DNA from: Monoplex corrugatus
Taxonomy: Eukaryota; Mollusca; Gastropoda; Littorinimorpha; Ranellidae
DNA length: 64,000 nucleotides
NCBI GenBank assembly: GCA_030674185.1
Contig: JAPXFY010000031.1
Span: 46,822,507-46,886,506 of the forward strand
Direction: 5' to 3'
Of the stretch, positions 43,470-54,717 are shown in pieces (position 1 is the stretch's first letter; the number at the start of each line of letters is the position of its first letter). The notes beneath the pieces are model-generated. The model was not told the origin of the DNA. It did not search any database and was given only the letters and a program-made list of their open reading frames with translations. The position numbers were made by a program, and so were the translations under genes.

Positions 43470-44258
43470 ATGGAGAATGTCTGCAAATTCTTTTACAGAG
43501 CTGGCAACTCGGTAAACTGCTATGGGAGTAGGGTATGGGAGCATGGACGGCACCCGCCCAGGACCTCTCCCATTAGGTGCACGGAGGAGCAATGGCGCGA
43601 CGATCCCGTGTACCACGGACTTGGGCCAAGGACAACTCTGACTCACGAACCTATGGAGTCCCGTTCCCTGGTTTCGCGTAATCGGCCTGCGGACGGGACA
43701 TGTCCACCTTGTCTACCCACCCTGTGCTATTCCAAGAAGGGTGGGTGGAAAGACTATCTTGGTCGTCAGACCAGACTTCATGAAGACGTCGGAGAGGCCA
43801 CCATCGATGAAACAGTAGAGGTCAACAACATCGACCTCGTAGAAAGAGAAGGTGGCTTCTCCATCCTCATACCGTCCACGGCCTGGACTTGCGAAATATG
43901 CAACAGGGAATTCGCAACGCTACGCAAGTTAGCTGGCCACTTTCGTGACCAGCACAAGGGCATAGAGCTCATCTTCAGGTGTCGTAGATGTGGGCGCGGA
44001 GGGAATCTGCATGGTGTGGAGGTTCATGCAGGAAAGTGCAGGGGGCACATTTGCATGCCAATGCCCGACTCGCATCCCCATCAATGTGAGTCATGCCCAA
44101 TGACATTCAAGACAAAGATTGGTTTGGGGCAGCATATTCGCCATAGGCACCCGTGTCTGGCGAACGCGAAGCGCATTGCCGCTCCTGTGGTAGAGAAGGA
44201 GAAGAAGAGGACTGCTAGAGCGGTAGGGAAAACACCGCTCTGGAATGAAGACTTCTAG
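43470..44258 (+). pseudogene. R2 ORF, copy 4: zinc-finger domain frame
   Basis: 262 codons from MENVCKFFYRAGN to a TAG. Three zinc fingers: CCHH at about residue 140 (CEICNREFATLRKLAGHFRD then QH), CCHC at about 170 (CRRCGRGGNLHGVEVHAGKC), CCHH at about 206 (CESCPMTFKTKIGLGQHIRH). CCHH-CCHC-CCHH is the signature of the three-finger R2-A clade; the fingers bind the 28S target. A Lys/Arg stretch follows (EKEKKRTARAVGKTPLW), the start of the Myb-like motif, then the stop. The next frame begins 14 nt upstream (ATGAAGACTTCTAG), a +1 shift shared by all four copies. Confidence 0.9.
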
Positions 44259-46017
44259 AGCCCTGGCCCTGATTCTGAAGGAGACCGGACAGGGAAGAGG
44301 ACACCTGGAGCGAGTGCGGGTGAGAATGGAGCAAATTGGATATACCTTCACTGTTAAACAGATCTCTGATAGAAAGAGATCGAAGGCTTACCAGAAGATC
44401 TCCGGTTCCTGCACTCGCTCAGAAGGCACTATTGAACCTCCAAGTCCCACCAGGGTCTACTCTACCCTGAGCGTGCAACCCAAAGTTGGCATGAAGACCC
44501 CAGTCTCACATCTATACACTGAAGCGATGTTGAGTGACCCGGTTCGTAGCAAGGCTATGGACATTTTGAGGAAGGTAGAGGATGGCGAGGATGATGACGG
44601 AGCTATGCTCGACATACTGAGTGAACTCTCCGCTGCTCTGCAGAAAGAACCCTCTGGGGGGGAGCATAGGGCCGAACGCGAGAGGCTCCATCGTGGCAAA
44701 CCCCGAAGGTCCAAGAAGTGGAGTAAGAGGGCGAACCAGAAAGCCAACAAGTACCGCGCCTTGCAGCAAAGTTGGCAGTCGAACAGACGCAATGCCATCC
44801 GGACCGTCCTCGATGACCAACATACGGCCGGATGTGACATCCCACCGGCAAAGGTAGAGCAGGCCTACAAAGAAAGGTTTGAGAGGCAGTCTCCCGGAGT
44901 GGAATTAAACATCTTTCCACCGCCCCGGCGGGGTGTCACAGACGAAGGTCGGGACGTCTTGGGCCAGCCAATAACATCTGAAGAGGTCGTAAAAGCTTTA
45001 AAAGACACCAAAGCTATGACCGCAGCTGGTCCAGATGGGGTAGCGGCCCATCGAATAAAGGCAAAGTGTGGGGACGGGATCCTCCTGTCGATTGTGTTTA
45101 ACACCTGGTATACGAGCAAAAAGATTCCGCCATACCTAAAGGAGGCCCGCAGCATCCTGCTTCCTAAAAAGCAGCAGGGGCTGGATGACATAGGGAATTG
45201 GCGACCGCTAACAATCGGCAGCGTCCTCACACGCCTTTATGCCAAAATCTTGGCAAAGCGTCTCTCTGATACCGTACCCCTGAACCCGATCCAGAGAGGG
45301 TTCATCCCAGCCCCTGGGGTGAGTGAGAACACCATCCTCCTCAAGCGGATCATCAGAGAGGCCAAAAAGAAGAAGGGAACATTAGCGGTTGCCTTTCTGG
45401 ACTTGGCCAAAGCTTTTGACACAGTTTCACATGACCTGATCCGGAAAGGTATGGAGAGGTTTGGGATCACGCAGAACCTCTGTGGGGTAATCGAGGACTT
45501 GTACGAAGATGCAACGACTCGATTCACAGTCAGAGGGGGTGTGACGGGTCCAATACAGATACGGAGTGGAGTCAAGCAAGGTGACCCACTTTCGCCTGTC
45601 CTCTTCGATATGGCAATGGACCCTCTCTTCTGCCTATTGGAGGAAGGAGGCGTGGCTTGGAATGCAGGACGAGGAACACCAGTCGTGGCCATGGGATACG
45701 CGGATGACACAGCAGTGCTCAGTCGAACGCAGGATGGGATGCGTAGAAATCTGAGACTTGTGTCCCGATTCTGCGACGCGGTCGGACTGCAATTGAACGT
45801 GAAAAAGACCTGCGCCTTTCTTGCGAAATCCACGGGCAAAACATTGTCAACGATGCTGACCCCTTTCTGGCCAAAGAGGAACCAGTCCCATGGGTTGCGC
45901 CCAACCAGAAAACAACATACCTTGGTAAGCAGTTCGGTCCCTGGATTGGCCTGGAGCGTCCTGAACTGGTGGACCAGATCAGGGTATGGGGTGAAAGAAT
46001 CCGGAAGGCACAGCTGA
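44245..46017 (+). pseudogene. R2 ORF, copy 4: Myb-like and reverse transcriptase frame
   Basis: 590 codons. Residues about 1-50 continue the Myb-like motif (RALALILKETGQGRGHLERV). RT motifs: NWRPLTIGSVLTRLYAKILA, FIPAPGVSENTILL, AFLDLAKAFDTVSHD (motif A, about residue 382), RSGVKQGDPLSPVLFDMAMD (motif B), MGYADDTAVLSRTQDGM (catalytic YADD, about 485) and GLQLNVKKTCAFL. The tract of seven G at 44656 keeps this copy in frame where the others are broken. The frame is lost near 45842 (aaaacattgtcaacgatgct), a break shared by copies 2-5. Confidence 0.92.
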
Positions 46018-47099
46018 AGCCAGAACAGAGACTGGAAATCTGGCGGGACACAGTACTTCCGAGACTCGCCTCATCCCTGATCAACACCGACGCTCCGAAA
46101 ACGCATATGTGTGAGCTGGATTCGTTGGTCCGCAGGGAGGTTAAGCTCTGCTTGCACCTCCCAGAGCAAACAACGAATCATCTGTTCTACACACCACTGC
46201 GAAGAGGGGGTCTAGGGCTGATCGAGCTAGTGACTCATGTCCCAAGGTGTGAGGATAAGATCCTAAAGGGCATGGTGGACTCCACTGACGAATACATTGC
46301 CCGTCTAGTGGAGGCCCTTGGGATCCCTCGAGAGTCGTTGACTGACTTCCCCTGCCAGAGCAATACAACACCACAAAGAGTGGGCCAAACAGCCAGTGCA
46401 GGGGAAGGGAGTCGTCAACTGGGCCTACCATCCTGCTGCCAACCACTGGCTAAAGGGCAGGACATATTCGAGCGGCGAGTTCACCGCCGCACTACAGCTC
46501 CGGACCAACACGTATCCCACACGGGAAGTCATGGCCAGGTTTACTCCTGGCCTGACCGCTACGTGCCGTCGCTGTGGTCAAACCACACAGACTGTTGGTC
46601 ATATCTCTGGAGCGTGTGCCGTGGTGAAAAAAGCAAGAATAAAACGCCACGAATCGATATGTTCTGTCCTGGCGAAAAAGGCGGCAGGAGTAGGCTGGAA
46701 GGTCCACTGGGAGCCTACCTTCATAGTTGACGGCTCCGCCCTCAAACCAGATCTTGTCTTGGTCCGAAGGGACACTGCCATCCTCGTTGACCCCACCGTC
46801 GTTTGGGATGGCAGCAAAGAGGACCTGGCGAAAGCCAGACGGCCAAGGCGACCAAGTACAACTGCCTTGCGCCAGCCCTAATTGACCGATACTTGCACGA
46901 CGTGGAGGCACCAAAAGTCCTTATTGAAGGATTGCCCGTCGGAGCAAGAGGGGGATGGTGCAGGAGTAATGACTGGCTCTTGAGACAGATGAACATCAGC
47001 CGAAAGGCTGGTGCCAAAGCACTGTCTCTAAGAGCCCTGGGGGGGACAATTCGTCTCCTCCAAATTTTCATGGATGTGTCCTTTACGCGGGCCGCTTAA
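45969..47099 (+). pseudogene. R2 ORF, copy 4: thumb, CCHC and endonuclease region
   Basis: Thumb in frame 45969-46730 (VWGERIRKAQLKPEQRLEIW; EQTTNHLFYTPLRRGGLGLI). The true frame moves near 46343 (2-nt loss relative to copy 1) to 46396-46881: CRRCGQTTQTVGHISGAC (CCHC), then the restriction-like endonuclease LKPDLVLVRRDTAILVDP (PD...D). A missing G at 46842 (acggccaagg for acgggccaagg) breaks it again; the rest is in 46803-47099, ending FTRAA, TAA. The endonuclease makes the target nick in working R2s. Confidence 0.9.
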
Positions 47100-47240
47100 A
47101 GATAGTTATCGCTACACCTTTTGTGTCTCTCACAGCGAAGATAGGTAGTCCAGCGTGTCACGAAATACGAGATGGCCCACCCGGGGCTGAAAGACGGGGA
47201 ACGAGGAAGTTTTGTTCTTCCTCCAAGCTTATTAGCCAAA

Positions 47241-47642
47241 CCTCCAAGTCCTCCCAGGCTCTACTCTACCCGGAGAGAGCAACCCAAATTTGGCATGAAG
47301 ACCCCAGTCTCGCATCTGTACACTGAAACAATGTTGAGTGACCCGACACGTAGCCAGGCTCTGGACATCTTGAGGAAGGTAGAGGATGGCGAGGATGTTG
47401 ACGGAGCTATGTTCGACCTGCTGAGTGAACTCTCCGCTACTCTACAGAAAGAAGCCTCCGGTGGCGAACGCGGCGGGGTCGAACGCGAGAGACGCGAGAG
47501 GCTCCGTCGTGGGAAACCCCGGAGATTCAAGAAGTGGAGCAAGAGGGCGAACCAGAATGCCAACAAGTACCGCGCATTGCAGCAAAGTTGGCAGTCGAAC
47601 AGACGCAATGCCATCCGGACCGTCCTCGATGACCAACACACG
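47241..47642 (+). mobile_element. Inserted R2 internal fragment in the 28S 3' flank (copy 4)
   Basis: Same insert as in copy 3, open throughout (frame 47172-47663). gccaaa occurs at 47235-47240 and 47643-47648. Confidence 0.85.
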
Positions 47643-47674
47643 GCCAAATGCCTTGTCATCTAATTAGTGACGCG
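47643..47674 (+). other. 28S rRNA fragment, downstream side (copy 4)
   Basis: gccaaatgccttgtcatcta...gacgcg, then spacer. The spacer here carries an extra gccatatca near 47834. Confidence 0.88.
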
Positions 47675-47901
47675 TCCAATCCATTGCAAGGCAAGCTACT
47701 ACTACTACTAACTGAAACTACCCCTCCTTTTAATATTAAGAGGGGCGGGACACAGGGTGCTGGTGCCAGCGCCGGGACTGGAAGGCTGGTGAGAGCAGAA
47801 GGCAGCCATGGACGGGATGGGCAGGTGAGGGAGGCCATATCAGGAAGCGAGCACTGCGCACAAGGCAATGAATGTGACTGCAATCGATCGATTGCAGACA
47901 G

Positions 47902-48511
47902 GCAGCTGACAGCGTAGAGCCATATCAAGGCTATAACCACTCAAAACATTGTTATTGTTTAAAGCCCAGCTGATCACATACAGCCATATCAGGACTATAA
48001 TCGCTTCAAAACATGTATTGTTATTGTTTAAAGCCCAGCCGACTGCATAGAGCCATATCAGGGCTATAACCACTTCAAAACTTGTATTGTAATTGTTATT
48101 GTTTAAAGTCCAGCTGACTGCATAGAGCCATATCAGGGCTATAACCACTTCAAAACATTGCTATTGTTATTGTTTAAAGCCCAGCTGACTGCGTAGAGCC
48201 ATATCAGGGCTATAACCACTTCAAAACATTGTTATTGTTTAAAGCCCAGCTGACTGCGTAGAGCCATATCAGGGCTATAACCACTTCAAAACATTATTAT
48301 TGTTATTGTTTAAAGCCCAGCTGACTGCGTAGAGCCATATCAGGGCTATAACCACTTCAAAACATTATTATTGTTATTGTTTAAAGCCCAGCTGACTGCG
48401 TAGAGCCATATCGGGACAATAATCACCTCAAAACATTATTATTGTTATTGTTTAAAGCCCAGCTGACTGCGTAGAGCCATATCGGGACAATAATCACCTC
48501 AAAACATACAA
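47902..48511. repeat. Minisatellite of the dispersed-repeat head, unit 4
   Basis: About nine units, nearly identical in order and variants to unit 3, pointing to a recent duplication of unit 3/4. Confidence 0.93.
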
Positions 48512-48733
48512 AACCTCAACAGGGACAAAAAAAAAAAGTAGGCCTACACATCAATGCATTCCCGCACAATCTAAGGACATGCCCCTGGTGTTGACCATTC
48601 CATCCAATTTATTGCACAGGGGATTTAAAAACACCCGAATACAAATATAAGCATTCCTAAGGACACCAAAACAAAAACAGGCCTAAATTACCCAAAATTG
48701 CTTCCACATCTCACCTCCCCAGAGCAAGAAACA

Positions 48734-48821
48734 GGAGTAACTATGACTCTCTTAATATCTTCTTGGTACTCAAGAACATGGTTACTCCAGTCTTAATATG
48801 TTCCGCCATATAGACCGAGTC
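48734..48821 (+). ncRNA. HDV-like ribozyme at 28S/R2 5' junction (copy 5)
   Basis: Identical to copy 4 over 88 nt. The 28S leader is 48734-48755. Confidence 0.85.
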
Positions 48822-51800
48822 GCCAAGGGTGTCAATGCGATGGTATAGCCTCTGGACACCCGGGCAGGTAAGTCCGAGTGCACCAGGATGGGGGGAAGCA
48901 TAGGTCCCCTGTAGCTCATGCAGGGGATAAGTGTGACCCCTACCCCACGGACATGGTAGGACTGCCTGCAAGCCCCCTTCAGACTGGCCTTCCCGTGGCA
49001 CCGCCGTTAGCTGGAGCACTTCGGTGTTCTGGCGACAAACTGGTCTGGGGGGTGCGTTCTGCTCAACAGGTAAGTGGGAAGAATGCGCAATACAAGGAAA
49101 TACGTGTCTAAACCGTTCTGTCCGTAGCCTCTCAACCCACAGGGTGCTGTGATCGCCGCAGGTGCCTCAGGCCAAGCCTGAGAGCACACTGAAAATGGCC
49201 TCTCCAGCGCTAAGTCCCCAGCTCAGCGACCTTCACGTGGTTTTCCCTGTTTGATACGGAGTGCTGAGTTGGGTGCGGGGTTGTCCGTCCCCTCCATGAC
49301 GGAACAGAGTACCCGGACCTGTGGAGTACCATGAGCGTCTCCGATAAGATCCACACTGGCTGCGGGGAACCGCAGGCAGAGGTGGGCTATACTCGATTGG
49401 AGAAGACAGCGAGCAGGTCCGCCTTACAAAATCATGGAGAATGTCTGCAAATTCTTTTACAGAGCTGGCAACTCGGTAAACTGCTATGGGAGTAGGGTAT
49501 GGGAGCATGGACGGCACCCGCCCAGGACCTCTCCCATTAGGTGCACGGAGGAGCAATGGCGCGACGATCCCGTGTACCACGGACTTGGGCCAAGGACAAC
49601 TCTGACTCACGAACCTATGGAGTCCCGTTCCCTGGTTTCGCGTAATCGGCCTGCGGACGGGACATGTCCACCTTGTCTTCCCACCCTGTGCTATTCCAAG
49701 AAGGGTGGGTGGAAAGACTATCTTGGTCGTCAGACCAGACTTCATGAAGACGTCGGAGAGGCCACCATCGATGAAACAGTAGAGGTCAACAACATCGACC
49801 TCGTAGAAAGAGAAGGTGGCTTCTCCATCCTCATACCGTCCACGGCCTGGACTTGCGAAATATGCAACAGGGAATTCGCAACGCTACGCAAGTTAGCTGG
49901 CCACTTTCGTGACCAGCACAAGGGCATAGAGCTCATCTTCAGGTGTCGTAGATGTGGGCGCGGAGGGAATCTGCATGGTGTGGAGGTTCATGCAGTTAAG
50001 TGCAGGGGGCACATTTGCATGCCAATGCCCGACTCGCATCCCCATCAATGCGAGTCATGCCCAATGACATTCAAGACAAAGATTGGTTTGGGGCAGCATA
50101 TTCGCCATAGGCACCCGTGTCTGGCGAACGCGAAGCGCATTGCCGCTCCTGTGGTAGAGAAGGAGAAGAAGAGGACTGCTAGAGCGGTAGGGAAAACACC
50201 GCTCTGGAATGAAGACTTCTAGAGCCCTGGCCCTGATTCTGAAGGAGACCGGACAGGGAAGAGGACACCTGGAGCGAGTGCGGGTGAGAATGGAGCAAAT
50301 TGGATATACCTTCACTGTTAAACATATCTCTGATAGAAAGAGATCGAAGGCTTACCAGAAGATCTCCGGTTCCTGCACTCGCTCAGAAGGCACTATTGAA
50401 CCTCCAAGTCCCACCAGGGTCTACTCTACCCTGAGCGTGCAACCCAAAGTTGGCATGAAGACCCCAGTCTCACATCTATACACTGAAGCGATGTTGAGTG
50501 ACCCGGTTCGTAGCAAGGCTATGGACATTTTGAGGAAGGTAGAGGATGGCGAGGATGACGACGGAGCTATACTCGACATACTGAGTGAACTCTCCGCTGC
50601 TCTGCAGAAAGAACCCTCTGGGGGGGGAGCATAGGGCCGAACGCGAGAGGCTCCATCGTGGCAAACCCCGAAGGTCTAAGAAGTGGAGTAAGAGGGCGAA
50701 CCAGAAAGCCAACAAGTACCGCGCCTTGCAGCAAAGTTGGCAGTCGAACAGACGCAATGCCATCCGGACCGTCCTCGATGACCAACATACGGCCGGATGT
50801 GACATCCCACCGGCAAAGGTAGAGCAGGCCTACAAAGAAAGGTTTGAGAGGCAGTCTCCCGGAGTGGAATTAAACATCTTTCCACCGCCCCGGCGGGGTG
50901 TCACAGACGAAGGTCGGGACGTCTTGGGCCAGCCAATAACATCTGAAGAGGTCGTAAAAGCTTTGAAAGACAAAGCTATGACCGCAGCTGGTCCAGATGG
51001 GGTAGCGGCCCATCGAATAAAGGCAAAGTGTGGGGACGGGATCCTCCTGTCGATTGTGTTTAACACCTGGTATACGAGCAAAAAGATTCCGCCATACCTA
51101 AAGGAGGCCCGCAGCATCCTGCTTCCTAAAAAGCAGCAGGGGCTGGATGACATAGGGAATTGGCGACCGCTAACAATCGGCAGCGTCCTCACACGCCTTT
51201 ATGCCAAAATCTTGGCAAAGCGTCTCTCTGATACCGTACCCCTGAACCCGATCCAGAGAGGGTTCATCCCAGCCCCTGGGGTGAGTGAGAACACCATCCT
51301 CCTCAAGCGGATCATCAGAGAGGCCAAAAAGAAGAAGGGTACATTAGCGGTTGCCTTTCTGGACTTGGCCAAAGCTTTTGACACAGTTTCACATGACCTG
51401 ATCCGGAAAGGTATGGAGAGGTTTGGGATCACGCAGCACCTCTGTGGGGTAATCGAGGACTTGTACGAAGATGCAACGACTCGATTCACAGTCAGAGGGG
51501 GTGTGACGGGTCCAATACAGATACGGAGTGGAGTCAAGCAAGGTGACCCACTTTCGCCTGTCCTCTTCGATATGGCAATGGACCCTCTCTTCTGCCTATT
51601 GGAGGAAGGAGGCGTGGCTTGGAATGCAGGACGAGGAACACCAGTCGTGGCCATGGGATACGCGGATGACACAGCAGTGCTCAGTCGAACGCAGGATGGG
51701 ATGCGTAGAAATCTGAGACTTGTGTCCCGATTCTGCGACGCGGTCGGACTGCAATTGAACGTGAAAAAGACCTGCGCCTTTCTTGCGAAATCCACGGGCA

Positions 51801-53194
51801 AAACATTGTCAACGATGCTGACCCCTTTCTGGCCAAAGAGGAACCAGTCCCATGGGTTGCGCCCAACCAGAAAACAACATACCTTGGTAAGCAGTTCGGT
51901 CCCTGGATTGGCCTGGAGCGTCCTGAACTGGTGGATCAGATCAGGGTATGGGGTGAAAGAATCCGGAAGGCACCGCTGAAGCCAGAACAGACACTGGAAA
52001 TATGGCGGGACACAGTACTTCCGAGACTCGCCTCATCCCTGATCAACACCGACGCTCCGAAAACGCATATGTGTGAGCTGGATTCGTTGGTCCGCAGGGA
52101 GGTTAAGCTCTGCTTGCACCTCCCAGAGCAAACAACGAATCATCTGTTCTACACACCACTGCGAAGAGGGGGTCTAGGGCTGATCGAGCTAGTGACTCAT
52201 GTCCCAAGGTGTGAGGATAAGATCCTAAAGGGCATGGTGGACTCCACTGACGAATACATTGCCCGTCTAGTGGAGGCCCTTGGGATCCCTCGAGAGTCGT
52301 TGACTGACTTCCCCTGCCAGAGCAATACAACACCACAAAGAGTGGGCCAAACAGCCAGTGCAGGGGAAGGGAGTCGTCAACTGGGCCTACCATCCTGCTG
52401 CCAACCACTGGCTAAAGGGCAGGACATATTCGAGCGGCGAGTTCACCGCCGCACTACAGCTCCGGACCAACACGTATCCCACACGGGAAGTCATGGCCAG
52501 GTTTACTCCTGGCCTGACCGCTACGTGCCGTCGCTGTGGTCAAACCACACAGACTGTTGGTCATATCTCTGGAGCGTGTGCCGTGGTGAAAAAAGCAGAA
52601 TAAAACGCCACGAATCGATATGTTCTGTCCTGGCGAAAAAGGCGGCAGGAGTAGGCTGGAAGGTCCACTGGGAGCCTACCTTCATAGTTGACGGCTCCGC
52701 CCTCAAACCAGATCTTGTCTTGGTCCGAAGGGACACTGCCATCCTCGTTGACCCCACCGTCGTTTGGGATGGCAGCAAAGAGGACCTGGCGAAAGCCAGA
52801 CGGGCCAAGGCGACCAAGTACAACTGCCTTGCGCCAGCCCTAATTGACCGATACTTGCACGACGTGGAGGCACCAAAAGTCCTTATTGAAGGATTGCCCG
52901 TCGGAGCAAGAGGGGGCTGGTGCAGGAGTAATGACTGGCTCTTGAGACAGATGAACATCAGCCGAAAGGCTGGTGCCAAAGCACTGTCTCTAAGAGCCCT
53001 GGGGGGGACAATTCGTCTCCTCCAAATTTTCATGGATGTGTCCTTTACGCGGGCCGCTTAAAGATAGTTATCGCTACACCTTTTGTGTCTCTCACAGCGA
53101 AGATAGGTAGTCCAGCGTGTCACGAAATACGAGATGGCCCACCCGGGGCTGAAAGACGGGGAACGAGGAAGTTTTGTTCTTCCTCCAAGCTTAT
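48756..53194 (+). mobile_element. R2 retrotransposon copy 5, full length, defective
   Basis: 4439 bp with the same junctions. It lacks three bases near 50972 (aaagacaaagct for aaagacaccaaagct in copies 2-4). It shares the copy-1 variant cagcacctctg where copies 2-4 have cagaacctctg, a sign of gene conversion or of retained ancestral sequence. Confidence 0.93.
49434..53061 (+). pseudogene. R2 ORF, copy 5 (frameshifted)
   Basis: Pieces: zinc fingers 49434-50222 intact, Myb-like part 50209-50634, RT 50585-51979 with YADD, then 51931-53061 (376 codons), in which a one-base loss (aagcagaataaaac for aagcaagaataaaac) accidentally restores the endonuclease frame after the shared 2-nt loss, leaving about 90 out-of-frame residues in between that remove the CCHC. 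The G tract at 50620 has eight G. Confidence 0.9.
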
Positions 53195-53202
53195 TAGCCA
53201 AA

Positions 53203-53601
53203 CCTCCAAGTCCTCCCAGGCTCTACTCTACCCGGAGAGAGCAACCCAAATTTGGCATGAAGACCCCAGTCTCGCATCTGTACACTTAAACAATGTTGAG
53301 TGACCCGACACGTAGCCAGGCTCTGGACATCTTGAGGAAGGTAGAGGATGGCGAGGATGTTGACGGAGCTATGTTCGACCTGCTGAGTGAACTCTCCGCT
53401 ACTCTACAGAAAGAAGCCTCCGGTGGCGAACGCGGCGGGGTCGAACGCGAGAGACGCGAGAGGCTCCGTCGTGGGAAACCGGAAAATTCAAGAAGTGGAG
53501 CCAGAGGCGAACCAGAATGCCAACAAGTACCCGCGCATTGCAGCAAAGTTGGCATCGAACAGACGCAATGCCATCCGGACCGTCCTCGATGACCAACACA
53601 C
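53203..53601 (+). mobile_element. Inserted R2 internal fragment in the 28S 3' flank (copy 5)
   Basis: Same insert, with several private small deletions between 53480 and 53560 (gggaaaccggaaaattc; ggcatcgaacag) and the tacactTAA stop also seen in copy 2. Confidence 0.85.
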
Positions 53602-53633
53602 GCCAAATGCCTTGTCATCTAATTAGTGACGCG
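53602..53633 (+). other. 28S rRNA fragment, downstream side (copy 5)
   Basis: gccaaatgccttgtcatcta...gacgcg, then spacer; last 28S fragment of the array. Confidence 0.88.
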
Positions 53634-53849
53634 TCCAATCCATTGCAAGGCAAGCTACTACTACTACTAACTGAAACTACCCCTCCTTTTAATATTAAGA
53701 GGGGCGGGACACAGGGTGCTGGTGCCAGCGCCGGGACTGGAAGGCTGGTGAGAGCAGAAGGCAGCCATGGACGGGATGGGCAGGTGAGGGAGGAAGCGAG
53801 CACTGCGCACAAGGCAATGAATGTGACTGCAATCGATCGATTGCAGACA

Positions 53850-54717
53850 GGCAGCTGACGCGTAGAGCCATATCAAGGCTATAACCACCTCAAAACATTA
53901 TTGTTTAAAGCCCAGCTGATCACATACAGCCATATCAGGACTATAATCGCTTCAAAACATGTTATTGTTATTGTTTAAAGCCCAGCCGACTGCATAGAGC
54001 CATATCAGGGCTATAACCACTTCAAAACATGTATTGTAATTGTTATTGTTTAAAGTCCAGCCGACTGCATAGAGCCATATCAGGCTATAACCACTTCAAA
54101 ACATTGCTATTGTTATTGTTTAAAGCCCAGCTGACTGCGTAGAGCCATATCAGGGCTATAACCACTTCAAAACATTATTATTGTTTAAAGCCCAGCTGAC
54201 TGCGTAGAGCCATATCAGGGATATAACCACTTCAAAACATTTGTTATTGTTTAAAGCCCAGCTGACTGCGTAGAGCCATATCAGGCTATAACCACTTCAA
54301 AACATGTTATTGTTTAAAGCCCAGCTGACTGCGTAGAGCCATATCAGGGCTATAACCACTTCAAAACATTATATTGTTATTTTTAAAGCCCAGCCGACTG
54401 CATAGAGCCATATCAGGGATATAACCACTTCAAAACATGTTATTGTTTAAAGCCCAGCTGACTGCGTAGAGCCATATCAGGGATATAACCACTTCAAAAC
54501 ATTATTATTGTTTAAAGCCCAGCTGACTGCGTAGAGCCATATCAGGGCTATAACCACTTCAAAACATTATTATTGTTATTGTTTAAAGCCCAGCTGACTG
54601 CGTAGAGCCATATCGGGACATAATCCACCTCAAAACATTATTATTATTATTGTTTAAAGCCCAGCTGACTGCGTAGAGCCATATCGGGACAATAATCACC
54701 TCAAAACATACAAAACC
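53850..54717. repeat. Minisatellite of the dispersed-repeat head, unit 5
   Basis: About 14 units with many single-base deletions (aaaacatgttatt, atcaggctata). It is more degenerate than units 2-4. Confidence 0.93.

Larger units (their letters stand above)
42792..47232 (+). mobile_element. R2 retrotransposon copy 4, full length, best preserved
   Basis: 4441 bp. It has the longest frames of the array. Its 5' UTR shares variants with copy 5 (agaccgagtc, gcagaggtgggc, ggggggaagc). It is embedded between the same 28S flanks as the others. Confidence 0.93.
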
